Shown: positions 23,390 to 36,792, counted from the first letter of the stretch. The stretch is DNA of 64,000 nt from Diploscapter coronatus (GCA_964036155.1 OZ038422.1:66797201-66861200), one strand, 5' to 3'. Numbers and translations: made by a program. Notes: generated by a model not told the origin, from the sequence alone.

Positions 23390-25808
23390 TTACGCCGTTG
23401 ATTTGGCGCTGCCGAACTTGAGCGGTTTGTGCTTCTCCCCAGACAGACGCATTTTGATCACTTCGGGCAATTCGAGCGAGTCTTTGCGGCCCTGAAATTA
23501 ATGGATTTTCAGAGAAAAAAAAATAAAAATGCTAGGATTTCTCGAGAATTCTAAGAAAGATGTTTATTCTTTTTGATGGTTCTGAAAGATTTTGAAAATT
23601 GCTGAAAAATCATCCAACTAACCGTCTGATGCGTTTCGAGAATGGCGATGACGGACCTGGGCACAGCAAGTGCGGTGCCGTTGCAGGTGTGTGCGTGCAG
23701 AGTTTCGCCCTTCGAGGTCCTATATTTGATGTCTGCAAAATGGAAATTCAATTCAATCGAATAGTAGTGAAAATTAATTCGCTATATTGCGGGGGAAAAA
23801 AACGCATTCAAATGTAGAAGACAAGGAAATACTCACTCAATCTCCTGGACTGATAATCAGTGCAATTGCTCGCCGAGCAGACCTCCCCATACATCTTTCT
23901 GCCAGGCATCCAAGCTTCGATGTCCACCTTCCTAGCTGCTGAAGCGCCAAGCTCTTCGGTCGGCATTTCCATTTGTCTAAATCAGGCTGGATAAAAGTAG
24001 GAATGAAAAATCTCGACATTTTACAGGGTTTCGAGTTTCACAAATTATTTCATTCATCAAAACACTGTTTAAATTAAGAAAAAGAATATCCCACCTGCAA
24101 TGGAGTCCAAGCGGTTCATAAGTTTTTCTCTGCATTTCAACGAGCGCATTCAATTCAGTGTCGCTTGCGCTTTGACTGCACACCGTAAACATTTCGACCT
24201 GAAAGAAATATAAGTTTGCACTCGATCGTTATTTTCTATCCAGGATTTTTCTCGAGTTTCTTCATTATTTCCAATATTTCAGACCACAGAACACTGTAGA
24301 TTTTGTTCAATTTCTCGATTTCATCAATCAAATGTTCAACTTGAAAACCAACCTTGTTGAATTCATGAACTCGATACAGTTTGGATTCTGCAGAAGTGCC
24401 ACTCAATTCTGGTCGATAGCATCTTGAAAATTCATAGAAACTCAAATATCGTTTCCAAACCATCGTCTACCTGCTAACAGCGACAAGTCGGATTGGGAGT
24501 TGCTCCTCTTGGAAAGTTCTTCCTCTGAGAAATGCAGCGATGCCCATTTCTGCTGTCCCCGACAGGGCTATTTGAGGGAAGTCTACCAGAGAATACTGCA
24601 AAAAAGACATGCAGATAAAGATAACACATGTTCAATTTCATTTTTTTCAGATTTCAAGCGAGATGTGAAGAAGATACAGATCACGAATTGTGTAAAAATT
24701 TCACATTGAGATGAATTGTTCACGGCTTTATAGAAACTCAGAAATTTCACCTGAATTCCCTGTTCACTCCTCTGCATGACTCCACACCCACTGGTGACGT
24801 GTCGAGTCACCAAATCAGAAACGTAAACAGGTCTGAATCCAAGGGCCAACATCCGTTCGAACGCGTAGTTGAGCAGTGCTCGCTCCAAATTTGCAAGGGG
24901 ACCTGAAATTATAGGATTTTTGGGGTATAAAAATAGAATCCCTACCAAGAAAAGTATAGCTCCTTTCTCCTGCAGCATCGAGTGGATTCAGCAAAGTCCT
25001 CCACGGCTTGACGAGTTTTTCTGCAGTCGCAAAACTATCGCCTTCCCGCTTCTCGCCCCATTCCGCTATTTTCTGCAAAACATGCATTTTTGTTTGTTTC
25101 AACGCTAATCCGATAACAACTAAAATTAGATAAGTAATCACAATTAGCATGCGATAAAAAGCCTCTAGAAGATTACGAAGTTTTTTTTCTTATCCTTATC
25201 TGAATTTAGGAAACGTCAACCTTTTCCTACCTTGGCCTGCGATTCGTCTCCTTTGGGTGCATTCGAGTGGGACATGTTTGGAATAGACAGAGCAGCCTCG
25301 TACAGCTCATCCCACATCTTCTTGTACTTGCCCTCAGTCATTCCCCCTTCCTTCGCTTCTTTTCCATTCTTCTCCACAACTGATTCGATCGCTTTCCATT
25401 TCTGCTTCACCAAATCAATGTCGCCGACACCTTTTCGTTCACTGAAAACCGACAATAATAAAAGGAAACATCATTTCATCTCTTACTTCGAAAATATGCA
25501 CCCTCTTCAAATATTATTGGTATCAAGAATAATGAACTCCTGGTAAATTATAATTTAGGAAACCATACCGAATATTCTGTCGAATTAAGTCGGTATTCTT
25601 GTCATCCAGCAGAAAATCGAAGTCCAAATCGGGTCGAAGGACCGGCGCGGGACCTTCTGCATCTGTTGACTCACTCGTTGAAGCTGCTGCTAAAAGCGAA
25701 AATTAAATCATTTGAAAGGAACACATTCTTACTTTGCTCAAATCGTTTGCTTCTTGCGAGGACTCGACCAGATCGTCGTAGAATCGCTCTGAATCCCGAA
25801 GACAACAT
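23390..25808 (-). CDS. sars-2: Seryl-tRNA synthetase, mitochondrial
   Basis: About ten exons encode a class II synthetase that charges tRNA-Ser. The N-terminus [20 protein letters not shown] is Arg-rich without acids, as in a mitochondrial presequence. A diverged coiled-coil arm region follows ([17 protein letters not shown]). The catalytic core shows [52 protein letters not shown] (the TAE block), motif 2 RCYRPELSG...[12 protein letters not shown], and motif 3 [13 protein letters not shown] followed by [19 protein letters not shown], all diagnostic of SerRS. It ends FGSAKSTA. The start at 25808 is preceded 5 nt upstream by an ATTTCAG acceptor, which suggests trans-splicing. It lies on the same strand as, and 589 bp after, the p62 gene. 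Confidence 0.88.
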
Positions 25809-26397
25809 TAAAACTGAAATTACTCTTTTTTTTTATAAATTAAATTATGCGAATTTTCATCGATATAAATGAAGGGTCTAGGACCTTGGAAACCAAAGAA
25901 TTTCAATCTGAATCACCGATAATTTATTGTTTCACATCCTAGAAAAGTTGATCAAAATACTGATACTTCCTATCAACAAAGTAATCAAAACAAGAAAAGC
26001 CAAATTTACCGTAATGAATTATAGAAGAACCCGGACTGGTCAGGTAAATTGATAAACAGAAAATGGACTATTTCACCGGCAGTTAGAAAGAAGAGTCGAA
26101 TAAATGAATGAATGGAATTGCAAGTTGAAAACGTTCTGAGATTAAGGGAGAAAGTACAGCATCAATTTTCATTTGAGATAATTAACTTCATAAATTTGAT
26201 CATTGAATTATTTTTGACATTTCGGAAAAGTAGTTGCATCGTTGTATACAAAATAGCAGATGAAAAGAATCTTTTTCCTAACAAATTCTATGTTATTTCG
26301 CATGCAACTACTTTCCAAATTGTCATTACTTTTCCTAAATCATGTCTCAAATAAAACCGATGCTGCAACATTTGAAAGACATTTTCTCATGTTTTTT
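25809..26397. other. Short spacer between p62 and SerRS genes
   Basis: AT-rich, with no coding signal. A trans-splice-like acceptor (minus-strand ATTTCAG, 25814-25820) sits at its SerRS end, so the spacer may be the intercistronic region of an operon. Confidence 0.4.
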
Positions 26398-29300
26398 CTA
26401 TTTCTTGCGTTTTTCGGCGTAAGCGGCGTACCGAGCCAAAGCAAGATCGATCATGTTTTTGATGTGTCGAGACTGAATATTTCAATTCGAAATAAAAAAT
26501 TGTGATTTAAATTATAAAAAAAAAAAAAAAACTCACATTATTCTCTCCGAAACGTTGTTTGGCTTCTTCCAACTGAGTTAACACAAATTTGTTCAGGGAT
26601 TCCACCATTCGTTCGATCTGTAATGTAATAAACCATAATTGGTAAAAAAGATAGCAGAATTTTATCTTGAAAAGAGACACTGTGATGAAAAAAAGCCCTT
26701 ATGGGATCAGAGAAATTCCCATAATTAAAAATATCAATAAACAAAATTGCCGAACCTTAGCTTCCTGTTCAGGAGAGGTGGGTGGAAAGCAGCTCCAGAA
26801 ATGACGCAGCAGTTCAGAGGCAGCCTCGTGGATGACACGCAGAGCGGAGGGAGGCATTGTGGAATGAGGGTCATCGGAATAGGACTAAAAATGTATGAAT
26901 GATAAATTGAAATGAGTTTCCTCCGAGAATGCCTCTTCTTCGTTATGAAAGAAAAGTCTTTTCAAAAAATCTACCAATTGACTACTGCTCGCTCCATTCG
27001 TCGCTTTCTTTTCCGTTCCGTTTTGAATCGCGAAACTCGAACCGTCGAATCTCAGGAGATCCTGAAATTCAGCTGTTAAATTTCGATTTAAATCATCTGA
27101 AAGAAAACAACCTCTGTAGTGTATTCATCGAGAAAATCCAGCACAGAATGTTTGTATCGCTGAGCAACTTCAGGAGAATATGTCTTCTAAAAGAATGCAA
27201 ATATCAGTTTTGGTTTTCTACGAGAAATAAAAACTGACCGATACAAAAATTCTGGTCTCGTCAATCCTGACCTGCTGCAGATCTGCTTCTTCCTTCTGAG
27301 CTCGCAATTCGTCCGATTCCAAACGATCCTCTTCTTCTTCCACAAGACGCTGGAATTTAATCGTCTCATAGAATTTTTTGCAAAATATTTACTCGATCAT
27401 CTTTGTAAACAGACTTTCAGCTAGAACGAAAAATTATAGGGGAGGGGGCACGCGAATCATTTTTTTCTATAGAAATTTGATACATAGGGGAGTACGCAAC
27501 ATGACTTTTGCAGAAGGTTTTGCCTTAAGCACTGCCTAAGTCTGTGTGTTATAAATTTGAAAACGTTCCTTTTCAATTATCAAATATGAAATTTAGGCTA
27601 CCCTAAGCAGTGCATATCCACTCGGCGGCCCTGCAGAAGTAGATGTTTCAGGCCCATTCGCGCTGCCTGCAGAAGTGCTCGGCGCGGCACCATTTCCAGT
27701 GTCCTCTTTCGAAGTCGATTGAATTGCCTACAGACTCAAATGATCTTTGGAAACTCCACAAATGAACTACTTGATCAAAACTGAGAGAAGTGGTCGAGAG
27801 AATCCGTTCAGAGAGGTAGTTGCAGCGCTTTATCAGCGTGGTCTTTGCCGATTTCTTCGAAGTTTCTGGCTTCTGAAAATACGATTTTTCACGAGTCACC
27901 TATTTTTGGGTCTGGGATAATTTGTAGCAAAAAAATTAGCGGGAAATCCTAGAAAAGTTGATTAAAAATCGTCCCAAGTCTCTTATTTTCAAAGAAAGGG
28001 ATAAAACTCGTAGGAATTAAAAACGAATAACCTGAACGAACTCCTTGAAAGCGTAGTCATCGAGCTGATTCAAATCGACGCGCTTCCTAATAACGGCCTC
28101 GTTCATCATCTTCCCCATTGCAATTTCGTCTTTCCGGGCACAGTCCGCAAACGGATCATTCGGATTCGGCATCACCTAAATAGAAGCCATCCATGAATTC
28201 ATGAACGAACAGGAGTTTAAGTTCCGACTTTCGAAATTCACTTACTTCTGATCTTATTTATCATGAGCAATTGTAGCAGCGACTATTTATGAACAGTATT
28301 CCATGTCTAAAAACGAACCTCTCGTTCCCGGTGAAAGTAGTGCGATTTGAAGAATTTGGACCAGAACATCTGCTCAGTCATTTCGTGAGGCACCAACTCC
28401 AAATGTTTCTGCTCCACTGAAGATATTCAATTCCAATTATCAATAAAAAATAAATTTTAAATTTCCAGAGAATAATTAGAAAACTTCACTAACCGGAAGG
28501 ATAGGTGTTGAAGATGGACTGAATGATTTCCGGGTTGAGATTGAGTCGAACTCCATTCGCGCCATCCTGCTGCACGATGTTCGCAAGGAATGCGCCGTTT
28601 ATTCCGCTCTTCTCCTCCATTGCGCCATTCTGCAAAACTCCATTCTTCATTTCATATAGGAAGTAATTCAACTCACATTTTTCTTCGTGTATTCATTCCA
28701 GAATTCCTGTGGAGTGACGAGTCCTGTGCCGACCAGATGAGCGTACATCTGGAATGTGAAAAATTTAGACAATCAGAAAATGATGAAATCTACTGTAAAA
28801 ATGAGCCTAGTATTGTGTTGTTTTCAATAGCAGTCGATAATTAAATGTTACTTGATATCTCGAATTTGTTACTCATAAAATCTTCTTTCGAAAAAAAAAA
28901 CCAACAGTAATGTCTACCTGATCAAGTTCCCTGTTCTCCATGAGAATCTTCTTCTTGTTTTCCAATTCAGCAGTTTTGGAGAGTGACTCGTTTGCAGCTG
29001 CCATCTGAATGGATTCGTCACCTTCCATATTTCATCCTCTTCCTCAACCTGATTAACCCGTGCCCTGTGCGCAATGAGTGCCTGTTGCAGCGTCTCCTTC
29101 GCATCGTCCCTTTCTCGAATCAGAGTCTCTTTGTCCTTCTGGGGGTTGACGAACACGAATGTCGCCTGGAATAGTTAAAAAAAAACCATTGAAATTTTGT
29201 GAATTCTTTTGGATCCAGCATTCTTCCACACAGGTATCATTCCAGACAAATACAAGATAATAAAATATTACATCGAAAGAAGATCAAAATAATTGGCGTA

Positions 29301-29772
29301 TTGAGTCGTTTGCTCAATTAATTCAAAGCGTCCAACCTTCTCATCATCCTGAAAGACGAGTTGCAGCTGGACCTTTGACTTCTGTGGCTGCGAGACGCGT
29401 TGTCCCTTGATTTGTGTGAACTTCACGTGCAGCACGTCGCTAGGGCTCGAATTGTCACGCCATTCCACGAACTCCCTGAACGTTTTAATATATTTTCTGG
29501 CCTTCTTCGGTTGTCTTTTAAATCCAAATTCTTGGCTGACAACTCGTTTAAATTTTAAAATGTTGAAATCTTTTGAAGAAGACTACAATTTTTGACTGAA
29601 AAATGAACATTCTTGCGCAATGAAATAAAATTGAAGGAAAAAATCTCAACCTGTAAATGTTGAGTTTTCCGGTGTTAGACTTGCTACTGCTGCCATCCTC
29701 GGACTTCCTGTACTTGACGTGCTCGATCGAAAGTAGCAATTCGGAATTCCCAACAGAAGCTGCACCATCCAT
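26398..29772 (-). CDS. gtf-2H1: TFIIH core subunit 1 (p62/GTF2H1)
   Basis: About eleven exons encode roughly 560 residues. The N-terminal PH-like domain reads [18 protein letters not shown] then [29 protein letters not shown] helical stretch follows ([19 protein letters not shown]...[14 protein letters not shown]), the first BSD-type block. The second BSD block is [21 protein letters not shown] with [11 protein letters not shown]. The C-terminal domain has [31 protein letters not shown] and a final Lys-rich helix AYAEKRKK. These blocks match p62, the subunit that binds XPC and transcription activators through its PH domain and supports XPB/XPD in transcription and nucleotide excision repair in the nucleus. 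The start at 29772 follows a TTTTTTCAG acceptor by 16 nt. Confidence 0.88.
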
Positions 29773-31266
29773 CCCAATAGATAATTCCCTGAAAAAACAT
29801 GAATTTCTAACAAAAATTCAGAAAAATAGCGAAATTGTGAAAACGCCAATGCAATGGTGCAGGATGCACTGCAGTGCGCCAAACACAGCCACTTTGCCAG
29901 AGGCGCGAATCTTTTCATTTCTTCCTTGTTCCTCTCGCTCTCATTTTCATCATCTCGATCTAAAAATTGTCTTATTCTTCATATTTTTCGCGAATTTGAG
30001 CTTTGAAATTTTTCGAATTTCGTCTTCATAACGACGAATGCTCAGTTATTGTTCAAATTCTCTTACTCATCTAGTTCTCTAGTTCTTTAGTTGAAAGTTC
30101 CGTTCAAAACGGAAGGTCAAAATCTATCTTTCGGCAATTTGTCTCGATAACTTCAATGAGAATATTTTTCAAGAAATTTTTACACCGACTCTACTTTATC
30201 TTCGCGATCTATCAAAATTCGTGATTATCTGCTTCATCTTCGATTTTCTTGCGTGCTACGTTTGAAGTTTTCATCGTAATTTTTGTTTCTAAAAATTTAC
30301 GCTGCTCGGCAGGCGTTTTTGTTCGCATTTTGATGCAAAGTGAGCAGCAGTCGACAAAAATAAGAAAAAATAAGCGGCAGATGATTGAAGACAGAGACTA
30401 CAGAGAAGGGGAACGAGAAAATAGAAAATAGCTCACGTTACACAATTCACGATCAGCCATCTACAATCCACAATAAGTAGCCACATTTTCATTCTTCGAT
30501 CCAGAAATAAAGCATTTTTCATTTTTCATTTTTTTCTGCTGTTTCGATGTTACTTTAGTTTTATTGCAAAACAAATCAAAACTCATTTTCCCCTTCATCG
30601 ATTTTATTCGTCAAATTTTCGAATATTCAATGATTTAGGCTTGATTTCATTTTCCCAGTATTATTTTCACGTGTTCATCTTCCCTTTGAGCATTTGGCAT
30701 CTGACTAACCTCAATTTTCTTCAATTTATGAAAGCGTTCTTGAAGTTCATCTTTAAAATTGTACAAATAGTGAAGATCATCTTTTTCCTTCCTCAAATAA
30801 TTTCCAATTCAAGTCAACATTGACTTTTCCGCTACTTCAAATTATTACTCATCTGCTCCCTCTTTTCCCTCCCTTCTTTGTGCATTTCATGCCTTCTCTC
30901 ATGCTCTCTATCGATTCCCGCTCTGCCTCTGTTGCTATTTTCCCTCCTCCTTCCATTCCCATTTTCGTCCTTCTGCCGCCAAATGGCAGCTGCTCTTCTC
31001 CTTGTTTCTATCTCTGTTTCCTCTCATTTCACCTTTATTTCTCTCCGTCTGTTCCATTTTAGCCAGTTGATCTGTCGGCTTATCCAGTGGAATATAGGGA
31101 TGTTCATTCCATTATTGAAGTGTTTTCCTGTCAACATTCATATTTTATGAAAGTTTTTCGTCTATTCCATTTCCTTTTCACTTCTGTTTTGGTCTACCCT
31201 ACAAAAATTTTATTTTTTCAGAATACTTCAACTTGAATGGATTGACGAGTTTTCGTTCGAATCGAA
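29773..31266. other. Divergent promoter region of p62 and anoctamin genes
   Basis: T- and C-rich stretches (30800-31080) occur with no conserved exon block. Open frames here are either antisense to the p62 first exon or low-complexity. An ATTTTTTCAG acceptor at 31220-31221, 46 nt before the anoctamin ATG, is a candidate trans-splice site. Confidence 0.5.
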
Positions 31267-34200
31267 ATGATTCACGATAAAATAGGCTCGTTGATTCAGA
31301 ATGGAATTGTGGAAGGAGAAAGATTCGCGCTCAGCAGTGATTTATGGAGGTAAATTTCAGTCAAAAATGGAATCGAATAAAGTTAGTCAATTTCAGATAT
31401 GCAACATCGACTCACTGCGACTTGCTAATTGTGATGACACCGAATGAAGATGAAGTCGAGGCTAAAACTGCAGTTTCATGGCTGCTGCAACAGGTAGGAA
31501 TTTTAAATAATTACGAGCCTCGTTAAGAAAAAAAATTTATTGAGTTTCTCTCTTCTATCATTCAAACCAGAAATTAAACGAATTTTGTGTCAGGATCAAT
31601 GAATTATTGGATTGGATTCCCTCCCAGTGTAGGCATCCCTCCTAAAATTAGAGAGCAGACTTGCAACTTTTCTAACAATTCCTCAACCGCACCGCAACCA
31701 CGGTTGAGGTTATTTATTCGCAAGTCTGTTGGAAGGAGCTCACATTGGGAGCACTGAGAATGTCCCAAGTCGTTCATGATGGATTCGGACACTGAATCGC
31801 AAGTTTTTTAAGTTCATTTTGGCGTATAGAGAATTGATGATAACTTTCTCTGAACTCTTCATTTTCGATCTCCTCAAATCTGCAGTAATTGATGTCAGTT
31901 TTCACGTGCCTTCTTGACATTCGATATTCATGGGCAAATTTGCACTTTGCATGTCGAAAAGCTCAAATCTGCAAGAATCTGCAGAATATTCATGTTGCAA
32001 AGTGTGAAGCAGGGAAGAGATGAAAGTTGTTTGGTTTGCCTTGTGAAATCTAATTACGCGTAAATTTCATCATAGTCATAGCTGGATATTGACATTGAAA
32101 TAGACGCGTTTTTAGTGAATTTGTGCATTACACGTTTAGTAATGACTAGAAATTAGGCATCATATGAATGGTCTTTCTGAAAGCTATTTCGAAATTCAGT
32201 AAAATAAAACTCATGATTTGATAATATTTGGTACTGAAAAATGATCAAATTGGGGTTTAGGAAATTTTTAGCAATCATTTTCAGATCAAAGAAGCGGAAC
32301 CGTTGCTTCGACTCGAAGTTAGATTTCACCGATTAACAAGCTCTTATGGAATCTATATAACTGCTGAGTACAAATGGTTAGAAGACGAATTCTTACACCA
32401 AATCACGACTTTTTCAGTTTATTGAAAGGAGCAGAATTATGCCACATCAAGAAAAATGTAAAACAAAAATTCGGCGGAGGAATGAGGGAATTCATGTTCG
32501 AGGAGGCGCAGTGCTATGAAGGAGTTGCCACTAAAAGCACATTCTTCTCATCAACTGAAAGGGCCATTATTGGTTAGTTTTTCTAATCTTCCAATTCTAT
32601 AAAAATGACTAGAAAGTCGAATATACTGAATTACTGAAAATAGAAAATATTTCAGTCAAACAAATCCTCGATTTGATTCGAGCCAATTCTGGATGCGTTT
32701 TGTCTCTCCCTTCAAAGAAGATCACCTTTGCAGAAGGCAGTGCAACCAGTAAGTCGTTTTTATAGATAAAATATCGAAATTTCAAATTCAGTTTCTCAAT
32801 TAATGTCCACGAAACTCATCGACAACGTTCTGCCCATTCACAATTCAGAATTCCTTAGCCATTTGCAGCGAACTTGGGTGCTTTCTCTAGGTAAGAAGAT
32901 ATGTTTTTTTTCGGAATTTTTATAAAGGCTTCATGAGAGGTCTGTAAAAATTTCAATGTTCTTATCGAAATCTTAAAATACATTTCTGTTGTAAATGCAG
33001 ACGGAACTATGAAATTTCATCTTACCATCTCATTCGCTTTAATCTAGGCGAACAACCTATAGAACAAATCAAGGACTATTTTGGCACTGAAATCGCGATG
33101 TATTTTGCATGGCTCGGGCACTTGACGACAGCTCTTTGGTTCCCTTCATTTCTAGGCTTGATTATGTTCTTTTTCGGAGAGATGAAGTTCAAGAACTACT
33201 CTCCCGACAAGGAAGATGAAAACGATGATTATCAAGTAAGTCGATTTTCTTTAATTTTTGAAGACAAATGGAAATTTCAGCTATTTGTGGACATGAGTTT
33301 CGTGGTATTTGCCTTGTTCAACTGCATTTGGGCGACCTGTTATTTGGAGCACTGGAAGAGGAAGCAGGCTGAGTTCTCGTTCAAATGGGGCACTTTCGAC
33401 GTTGAGACTGAATCTCTTCTGCAAGATCCCCGACCTGGATTTAGGGTTTGTGTAATTCTCACTGCTATTCAGCGAGCTATTTCAATATTAATATCTCATA
33501 AAAAAAGACATTAGGGTTTGTAGAAAGCAATATTGAATATTCTTTATCTGTATTAGGAAGTTCTTTGGAATGTGAAAATTTTTCCTACAATTGGTCCATT
33601 TTTTAAAATCAAATTTGAATTTATTTCAATTTTTAGGGCGATTATCTCGCACCAAATCCAGTCTCAGGTCGAATAGAGCCATTTTATCCGCCTTGGAAGC
33701 ACGCCATGATACGATTCGGGTTAACATACCCAGCCACTTTTCTCTGCATCGTTGCTATGTTCTTGACAATGTTTCTAATCTTCGAAATACAGGATGCTGT
33801 TGATTTGTGAGTGTTTTTCTTTTTCTTTGTTTTTTTTTCTTTTCTTTTTTTTTCCTGCTCAGAAGATATTGGAATTGAGAAGAAGTTGAACTTCATCAAA
33901 GTATGTGTGAAATAGTGAAGAGTTTTATATTGAAGAAAAAACCTTTTTGAAAATCAGTTATTATATAGATAGGGTCCGCAAACACAATGTATGAAAATTT
34001 AAAAAGCAGGATGCGTGTTCCGCTTTGAGTTAGTTTTACCTATTTTTCAGGTACGAATGCGTTCGTAAAATTTTTTTGTAATGACTCAAATATCTAAGTT
34101 ACACCAATATTTATTCGTAGATAGTTTTTCTCCGGAAGAATAGCCATGGGAAATGTGTTTGCGGGACATAATTATAGAAGATTGCATTTTTATGAACAGG

Positions 34201-36342
34201 GTCGAAATTTAAGATATTTTCTTTACAAACTGATAATTTTTGCGTAATTATTTGTAAATTTCAGCTATTTATCTGAGAGCTCCTTATTCTGGTGGCTGTG
34301 CCACTTGCCCATGGTCTCGTATGCTCTGATCATCGTTGCCAGTGATAAACTCTACAGAAGATTAGCACTTTTTCTCAATGATTTAGGTGAGAAATTTTAT
34401 CTTTCCGGCCAAAACCAATTAGATTTCAGAAAATTACCGTACCACAAGTGAATATGAAGATTATCTGATCACAAAGATTGCGCTCTTTCAATTCGTAACG
34501 GCTTTCGGATCTTTGTTCTATATCGCATTCATTTTGAAGGACATGAAGAGGCTACAGGAGGTAGATTCGAACTATTTTTATTGTAAAATTCTCACCTTTT
34601 CTAGACATTAGCAACCCTTCTGATAACACGGCAAATCACGCAGAATTTCATGGAAACCGTCGTTCCCTTTCTGATGGAGCGACTCAAATTGAGCAGTCTC
34701 ACATACAGGTCAGATTTGGAAAGAAAATTGAAAACTCAGTAAAACCTCTTCAGAATGACTCGAAGCATGTCCGATCAGACATTGCGGAGGCACGTTGAAA
34801 ATGCGAGGAAGAAAAGTTCGCTGCCAGATACAATACAAATCGAACATGATTTGGTAAGATATTTAAAGTCGGTAGTTTTAAATTCAATCGGAACCAAAAT
34901 TCCATCCTGTTCCTACGATTGCATTATTCTTTCATAATTCCGAAGAGAATAAATGCGTATGATGATATTTCATTCAAAACCATGTAATTGCATCATTTTA
35001 GACATATCTATCGAATAATTCGCCGGATATGGGCCTTAGATATCGAAAGGCAAGAGAAGGAGGGGGAGATGATCATCTGAATCATCAAGATTCCGTGCAG
35101 AGCAAATTGGAGGACGATTCCATCAAATGCGAATGGGAAATCTGCTCGCCTTCCTCCCCGCGGCTACCTCTGCCCGAATTCAAGCCATCCGTCACAACCG
35201 AATTGACTCAGGCGGAATTAGAGAGTCTCATGCCTGAATATGCAAGGCCTTTGGATGACTTTCTCGAAATGTTCATACAGGTAATTTTCTAGAACTCTTT
35301 TTTAAGAATAAGGACGAGAGAAATCATTTTTGAAGAGTCGCCTTAGATAAAATTATCGTTGTGAGTTATAAGACAAGAATAGCACATTAGAGAAACCATT
35401 TTCAACCTTCAAAAACTACTCTTCATCGATTAATGAAATACTTCAGTTCGGCTACGTTCTTCTCTTCTCACCAGCCTTTCCGCTTGCTGCTTTATGTGCC
35501 TTGGTCAACAATCTTATCGAAATTCGTGTAGATGCATTCAAATTGACGAACACTTTACAAAGACCGTTTGGAAGAAGGGTCAAATCTATCGGTGCTTGGG
35601 AGAAAATGATGGAGGCTGGTTTTATTTTACTTGTTCAAATTCTTCATATAATCAACAGTCCATCCCTAACTGGAATAGTTTTTTGGAAAATAAAAAAAAA
35701 TCACTATTTAGTTGCTCGGAATTGTCGGCGTCATATCGAACTGTGCTCTGATTGGTCAGTCCGGCCTCGTGCAGAGAATCTGGCCTGATCTGGGCAGTGG
35801 AGGGCAGATTCTGATCATCGTCGTCCTCGAGCACGTCATCATCGGAATCAAACTCATCATCGATTTGGCTGTGGACGACATTCCGCAGTCTGTCAGAATT
35901 GAGACGGCGAAGATGGAAAACTACAGGAGGGAGGCATTCAAGGTAAAATATGTGAAACTTCTAATTCTCCAAAAACTCATAACCTTGAGACGATCTGAAG
36001 TACTTGCATAGCTTCAAGAAAAGAATCTTTCAATATAAACTCTAGCTGAACTTTCTGTAGCGAATTAATATTATATTACATAGGATCTCAGATATTACAT
36101 AATTAGAGGCCAGCCACCTTTTTGATTTTCATAAATTGCAGCGAGAAACCCGTTTGATGGGTCGAGTAAACTCACTGTATCGAGTGGATTCTGACGATTC
36201 GATGGAATTGTGCACGGAGAAGAGAAGCAGTACTCGCAATTCGCAACGGTCCAAGCACAGGAGCATCACTCCGATGCTGAGGACGCCCAGCTACAGACTG
36301 GCCACCAATATGAATATGAATTACACTCACAAACTCAACTGA
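31267..36342 (+). CDS. Anoctamin (TMEM16), ANO10/ANO8-like
   Basis: About 18 exons encode roughly 900 residues. The N-terminal domain contains FGGGMREFMFEEA and a SSTERAIIVKQILDLIR block typical of ANO10-type proteins. Family hallmarks follow: IKDYFGTEIAMYFAWLGHLT, FNCIWATCYLEHWKRKQAEF, GRIEPFYPPWKHAMIRFG, ENYRTTSEYEDYLITKIALF and FPLAALCALVNNLIEIRVDA. The last membrane segments have ISNCALIGQS and ILIIVVLEHVIIGIKLIIDL. By family alignment most of the Ca2+-site acids are kept (E in NFMET, D/E in DDFLEM, E and D in IEIRVDA), so Ca2+-regulated lipid scrambling or ion conduction is plausible. A hydrophilic insert of about 75 residues (SNNSPDMGLRYRKAREGGG...) precedes TM6. The junction after KMME near 35612 lacks a clean GT donor. 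The protein acts in plasma or ER membrane. Confidence 0.85.
31621..31750. repeat. Foldback repeat in anoctamin intron 2
   Basis: CTCCCAGTGTAGGCATCCC pairs with a right arm whose complement reads CTCCCAATGTGAGCTCC. Inner arms GCAGACTTGC and GCAAGTCTG, then CCTCAACCG and CGGTTGAGG, continue the hairpin to a 10-nt loop. It is probably a small non-autonomous element. No clear target duplication is seen. Confidence 0.55.
33972..34168. mobile_element. 197-bp TA-flanked MITE in an anoctamin intron
   Basis: The left end GGGTCCGCAAACACA and the complemented right end TGTCCCGCAAACACA match at 12 of 15 positions and are each bordered by TA (33970-33971 and 34169-34170). The end sequence matches that of the 959-bp element at 6065 (GGGACCGCAAAC), and both carry AAGTTACACC followed by an A/T-rich run in the right half. 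They are probably members of one family. Confidence 0.6.
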
Positions 36343-36792
36343 TTCATTTCAAGTTCACTTTGCACAGGTGCTACTATATATCTGGTCTAAAATAATAAGA
36401 ATACGTTTTTTTGCCTAAATTAACTATCCTGTTGAAACTCTTGAATCTATCATTTTATGAAACTACCGATTTGTGCAAAAACATTAGATTTTAGTCATCT
36501 GACTCAAATGCATTTGAAGTATCCTCTACCGCTTCAGATTGTGATATTCAATTTTAAGGTATATTTACGGGCTTTATTCAATCATTCAGGATTATTTACC
36601 AAAGGCTTTACCCTCTATGTACAAACATTTAACGCATTTTGCATAATGTTCATTGTTATGCAGCAAGGAGCAAATTTTCTTTCCTTAAAAAATTTCAAGA
36701 AAAAAATGAGAAGAATACGCACTATTGAAAAATGGAAGGAAAATTATCGCTGCTTAACAGTTAAAAAAATATAATAAACTATCCTAAATCAT
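36343..36792. other. Convergent 3' flanks, no gene seen
   Basis: A 105-codon open frame (36457-36774) is AT-rich with no splice context. It is treated as non-coding between the anoctamin and SXP/RAL-2 gene ends. Confidence 0.45.

Noticed and set aside
29657..30031. 124-codon plus-strand frame
   Set aside because: Its first part is antisense to the p62 first exon and the rest is AT-rich flank.
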